In this document: positions 62,548 to 64,000 of the stretch, piece by piece
Position numbering within the stretch: position 1 is the stretch's first letter
Layout of the letters: every line of letters starts with the position of its first letter
Source: an uncultured Bryobacteraceae bacterium
Lineage (GTDB): Bacteria; Acidobacteriota; Terriglobia; Bryobacterales; Bryobacteraceae
NCBI GenBank assembly: GCA_938027685.1
Contig: CALJAM010000017.1
Span: 42,742-106,741 of the forward strand
Direction of reading: 5' to 3'
Length of the DNA stretch: 64,000 bases
The notes under the pieces: generated by a model
Told to the model about the DNA's origin: nothing
The model's database searches: none
Seen by the model: the letters and a program-made list of their open reading frames with translations, nothing else
Made by a program: the position numbers and the translations under genes

Positions 62548-63671
62548 ACCGGGCATCCCTGATCATCGCGGCGTTGCTGGCCGCGACAGCGGGATGCTCC
62601 CGCAGCGCCAAGGAGGAACCCAAGATGACCAGAGAACCCTTTGGGAAGACTGCCGAGGGCGCCCCCGTGGATCTGTTCACGCTCTCCAACAGCAGGGGGC
62701 TCCGCGTCGCCATTACCAATTACGGAGGAATCATCGTCTCCCTGTTTACTCCCGATCGCGAAGGCCGGCCCGGCGATATCGTGCTCGGCTTCGACCGACT
62801 GGAGGATTACCTCAAGGGACACCCCTACTTCGGCGCCATCATCGGCCGATACGGCAACCGCATCGCCGGAGGACGCTTCGTCCTCGATGGCGTCGAGTAC
62901 AAGCTGGCGCGAAACAACGGCGAGAACCACCTGCATGGGGGACTCGTCGGCTTCGACAAGAAGGTCTGGCGGCCTCGTGACTGGAGCGATGCCGAGGGAG
63001 AGCACCTCGAGCTGCGTTACACCAGCCCCGACGGCGAGGAAGGTTACCCCGGCAACCTGCAAGTAACCGTAACTTACACCTTGAACGAGCAGAACCAGCT
63101 CCGAATCGATTATTTCGCCTCCACAGACAAGCCCACGGTCGTCAATTTGACCAATCACAGCTACTTCAACCTTGCCGGTGAAGGCGACATCCTAGGTCAC
63201 GTCCTGCGGATCAACGCCGACCACTTCACGCCGGTGGACGCCGGCCTGATCCCCACCGGCGAGTTGAGGCCCGTGAAAGGCACGCCCTTCGATTTCACCG
63301 AGCCCGTTGCCATCGGGGCGCGCATCGAACAGGACGACGAGCAACTGCGGTTCGGCCGCGGCTATGATCACAACTTCGTGCTGCGCGGAGGCGGCGGCTC
63401 GCTGGCCGAGGCTGCCGAAGTCTACGAACCTAAGACGGGACGCGTGCTGCGCGTATTCACCACCGAACCGGGAATGCAGTTTTACACGGGCAATTTCCTC
63501 GACGGCTCGCTGAAAGGCAAATACGGACGCATCTACGCCCGTCGCACCGGATTTTGCCTGGAAACACAACACTTCCCCGACTCTCCCAACAAGCCCCAAT
63601 TTCCTTCCACCGTGCTACGGCCCGGTCAGACCTACCGCTCGACCACGATCTTCGAGTTCTCCGCGCGCTGA
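62544..63671 (+). CDS. galM: Aldose 1-epimerase (mutarotase), lipoprotein-anchored
   Basis: 375-residue mutarotase. Catalytic H131 region (ENHLHGG), H205 in NLTNHSYFNL and E340 in ETQHFPDSPN are present, so activity is expected. An N-terminal lipobox (LLAATAGC, Cys18) suggests anchoring in the periplasm rather than the usual cytoplasmic place. There it could speed interconversion of sugar anomers before uptake. Start overlaps the araD stop (ATGA). The gene ends the operon; no terminator hairpin is evident after it. Confidence 0.92.
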   Translation: MNRASLIIAALLAATAGCSRSAKEEPKMTREPFGKTAEGAPVDLFTLSNSRGLRVAITNYGGIIVSLFTPDREGRPGDIVLGFDRLEDYLKGHPYFGAIIGRYGNRIAGGRFVLDGVEYKLARNNGENHLHGGLVGFDKKVWRPRDWSDAEGEHLELRYTSPDGEEGYPGNLQVTVTYTLNEQNQLRIDYFASTDKPTVVNLTNHSYFNLAGEGDILGHVLRINADHFTPVDAGLIPTGELRPVKGTPFDFTEPVAIGARIEQDDEQLRFGRGYDHNFVLRGGGGSLAEAAEVYEPKTGRVLRVFTTEPGMQFYTGNFLDGSLKGKYGRIYARRTGFCLETQHFPDSPNKPQFPSTVLRPGQTYRSTTIFEFSAR

Positions 63672-64000
63672 CAGCCGCGCCTCTTTCCGGCATCGTCTGA
63701 GAACATCAGCGGTCATCGGCCTCCGACCGCAGGGCCGCAACCACGCAACTGACCCGACCAGGCGAAGCGCGTCCATTCTTCGTTTTGGGAGTTTGTCGAA
63801 AAGCTGCTCAAAGTTTACGATGTAGACCGACTAAGTGCTGGAAGTGACGGATTTCGCGCACCCGGAGGCGGCCCTGCGTTTTTGTTTCGTGCGCCGGTAC
63901 GAATTTGTCGACAAACTCTTAGGAGTTGGATAAAAATCAGCTGCGCCCATACAACATTTTGTACTATCATTGTTCTTCCCGTCACGACCCCGAGCAAACC
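63672..64000. other. Gene-free 3' end with lower GC
   Basis: 329 bp without a supported gene. GC falls relative to the rest, especially after 63,920. A 60-codon minus-strand reading frame at 63815-63997 has no coding signature. The only structure is the inverted repeat listed separately. Confidence 0.6.
63789..63918. repeat. 11-bp perfect inverted repeat (possible mobile-element end)
   Basis: GAGTTTGTCGA at 63789-63799 is the exact reverse complement of TCGACAAACTC at 63908-63918; the right arm also contains the palindrome TTTGTCGACAAA at 63904-63915. The arms are 108 bp apart. No transposase is found inside; it could be a MITE-like remnant, a terminal repeat of an element outside the window, or a protein-binding site. 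Confidence 0.5.

Noticed and set aside
63815..63997. Minus-strand open frame of 60 codons at the right edge
   Set aside because: No ribosome site, no codon bias and no domain; it lies over the inverted repeat.

Overview
The window is a dense, high-GC bacterial chromosome segment with about 60 protein genes and no rRNA, tRNA, CRISPR array or intact transposon that I could find. The gene content suggests an Acidobacteriota, probably the Bryobacterales/Solibacter side (inference). The reasons are two TonB-receptor-like outer-membrane proteins with N-terminal carboxypeptidase-regulatory domains, many signal peptides ending in W-A-Q, several Tat-exported sugar isomerases and amidohydrolases, a YpdA-type bacillithiol reductase, and a small microcompartment locus.

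Layout. 1-12.4 kb: the start of glgB, divergent adenosine deaminase, a ketose 3-epimerase, a TonB-type receptor, alaS translationally coupled to ypdA, an exported amidohydrolase, a Tat-exported sugar isomerase, a secreted esterase and a protein with 51-bp tandem repeats. 12.4-16.2 kb: a three-subunit periplasmic molybdenum hydroxylase of PaoABC type. 16.3-22.9 kb: a TauE/SafE exporter with a small membrane partner, dxr-rseP, an orphan hybrid histidine kinase and a NIPSNAP protein. 22.9-26.6 kb: a beta-propeller/phosphoesterase fusion and an unknown protein. 26.6-31 kb: an operon, read right to left, of a BMC-H shell protein, a CoA-acylating aldehyde dehydrogenase with a long C-terminal extension, an acidic-tailed unknown protein and recJ. 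31-39 kb: a GH20-like hydrolase, a sugar transporter, ppiD-dedA, an exported PHP phosphoesterase, a CBS protein and a class-III aminotransferase. 39-42 kb: a strong promoter, a long structured-looking leader, a metzincin-like metalloprotein and a small partner. 42-48.3 kb: MscS, then an ABC ATPase/FtsX permease/LolA-like carrier/outer-membrane barrel operon that looks like an envelope export system. 48.4-55.4 kb: a large TonB receptor, a sugar isomerase, an enolase-superfamily dehydratase, purS, rpsU and a DUF4412-like protein. 55.5-63.7 kb: a PH-domain protein, SDR, lipoprotein sugar-binding protein and Ldh2 dehydrogenase, followed from its own promoter by an L-arabinose-type operon (isomerase, kinase, AraD epimerase, lipoprotein mutarotase).

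How it works together. The overall theme is uptake and oxidation of plant or microbial sugars: outer-membrane receptors, periplasmic hydrolases, mutarotase and isomerases, a cytoplasmic pentose pathway and an aldehyde-handling microcompartment enzyme. These sit among housekeeping genes (alaS, dxr, rseP, recJ, purS, rpsU).

The most interesting items for follow-up are the minimal BMC-H/aldehyde dehydrogenase/acidic protein/recJ operon, the metzincin-like protein behind its long leader, and the four-gene envelope export cassette. Gene densities and overlaps are typical of a compact genome. Four convergent pairs overlap at their 3' ends. The last 330 bp has lower GC and carries an inverted repeat, and may be the edge of a mobile or decayed region.
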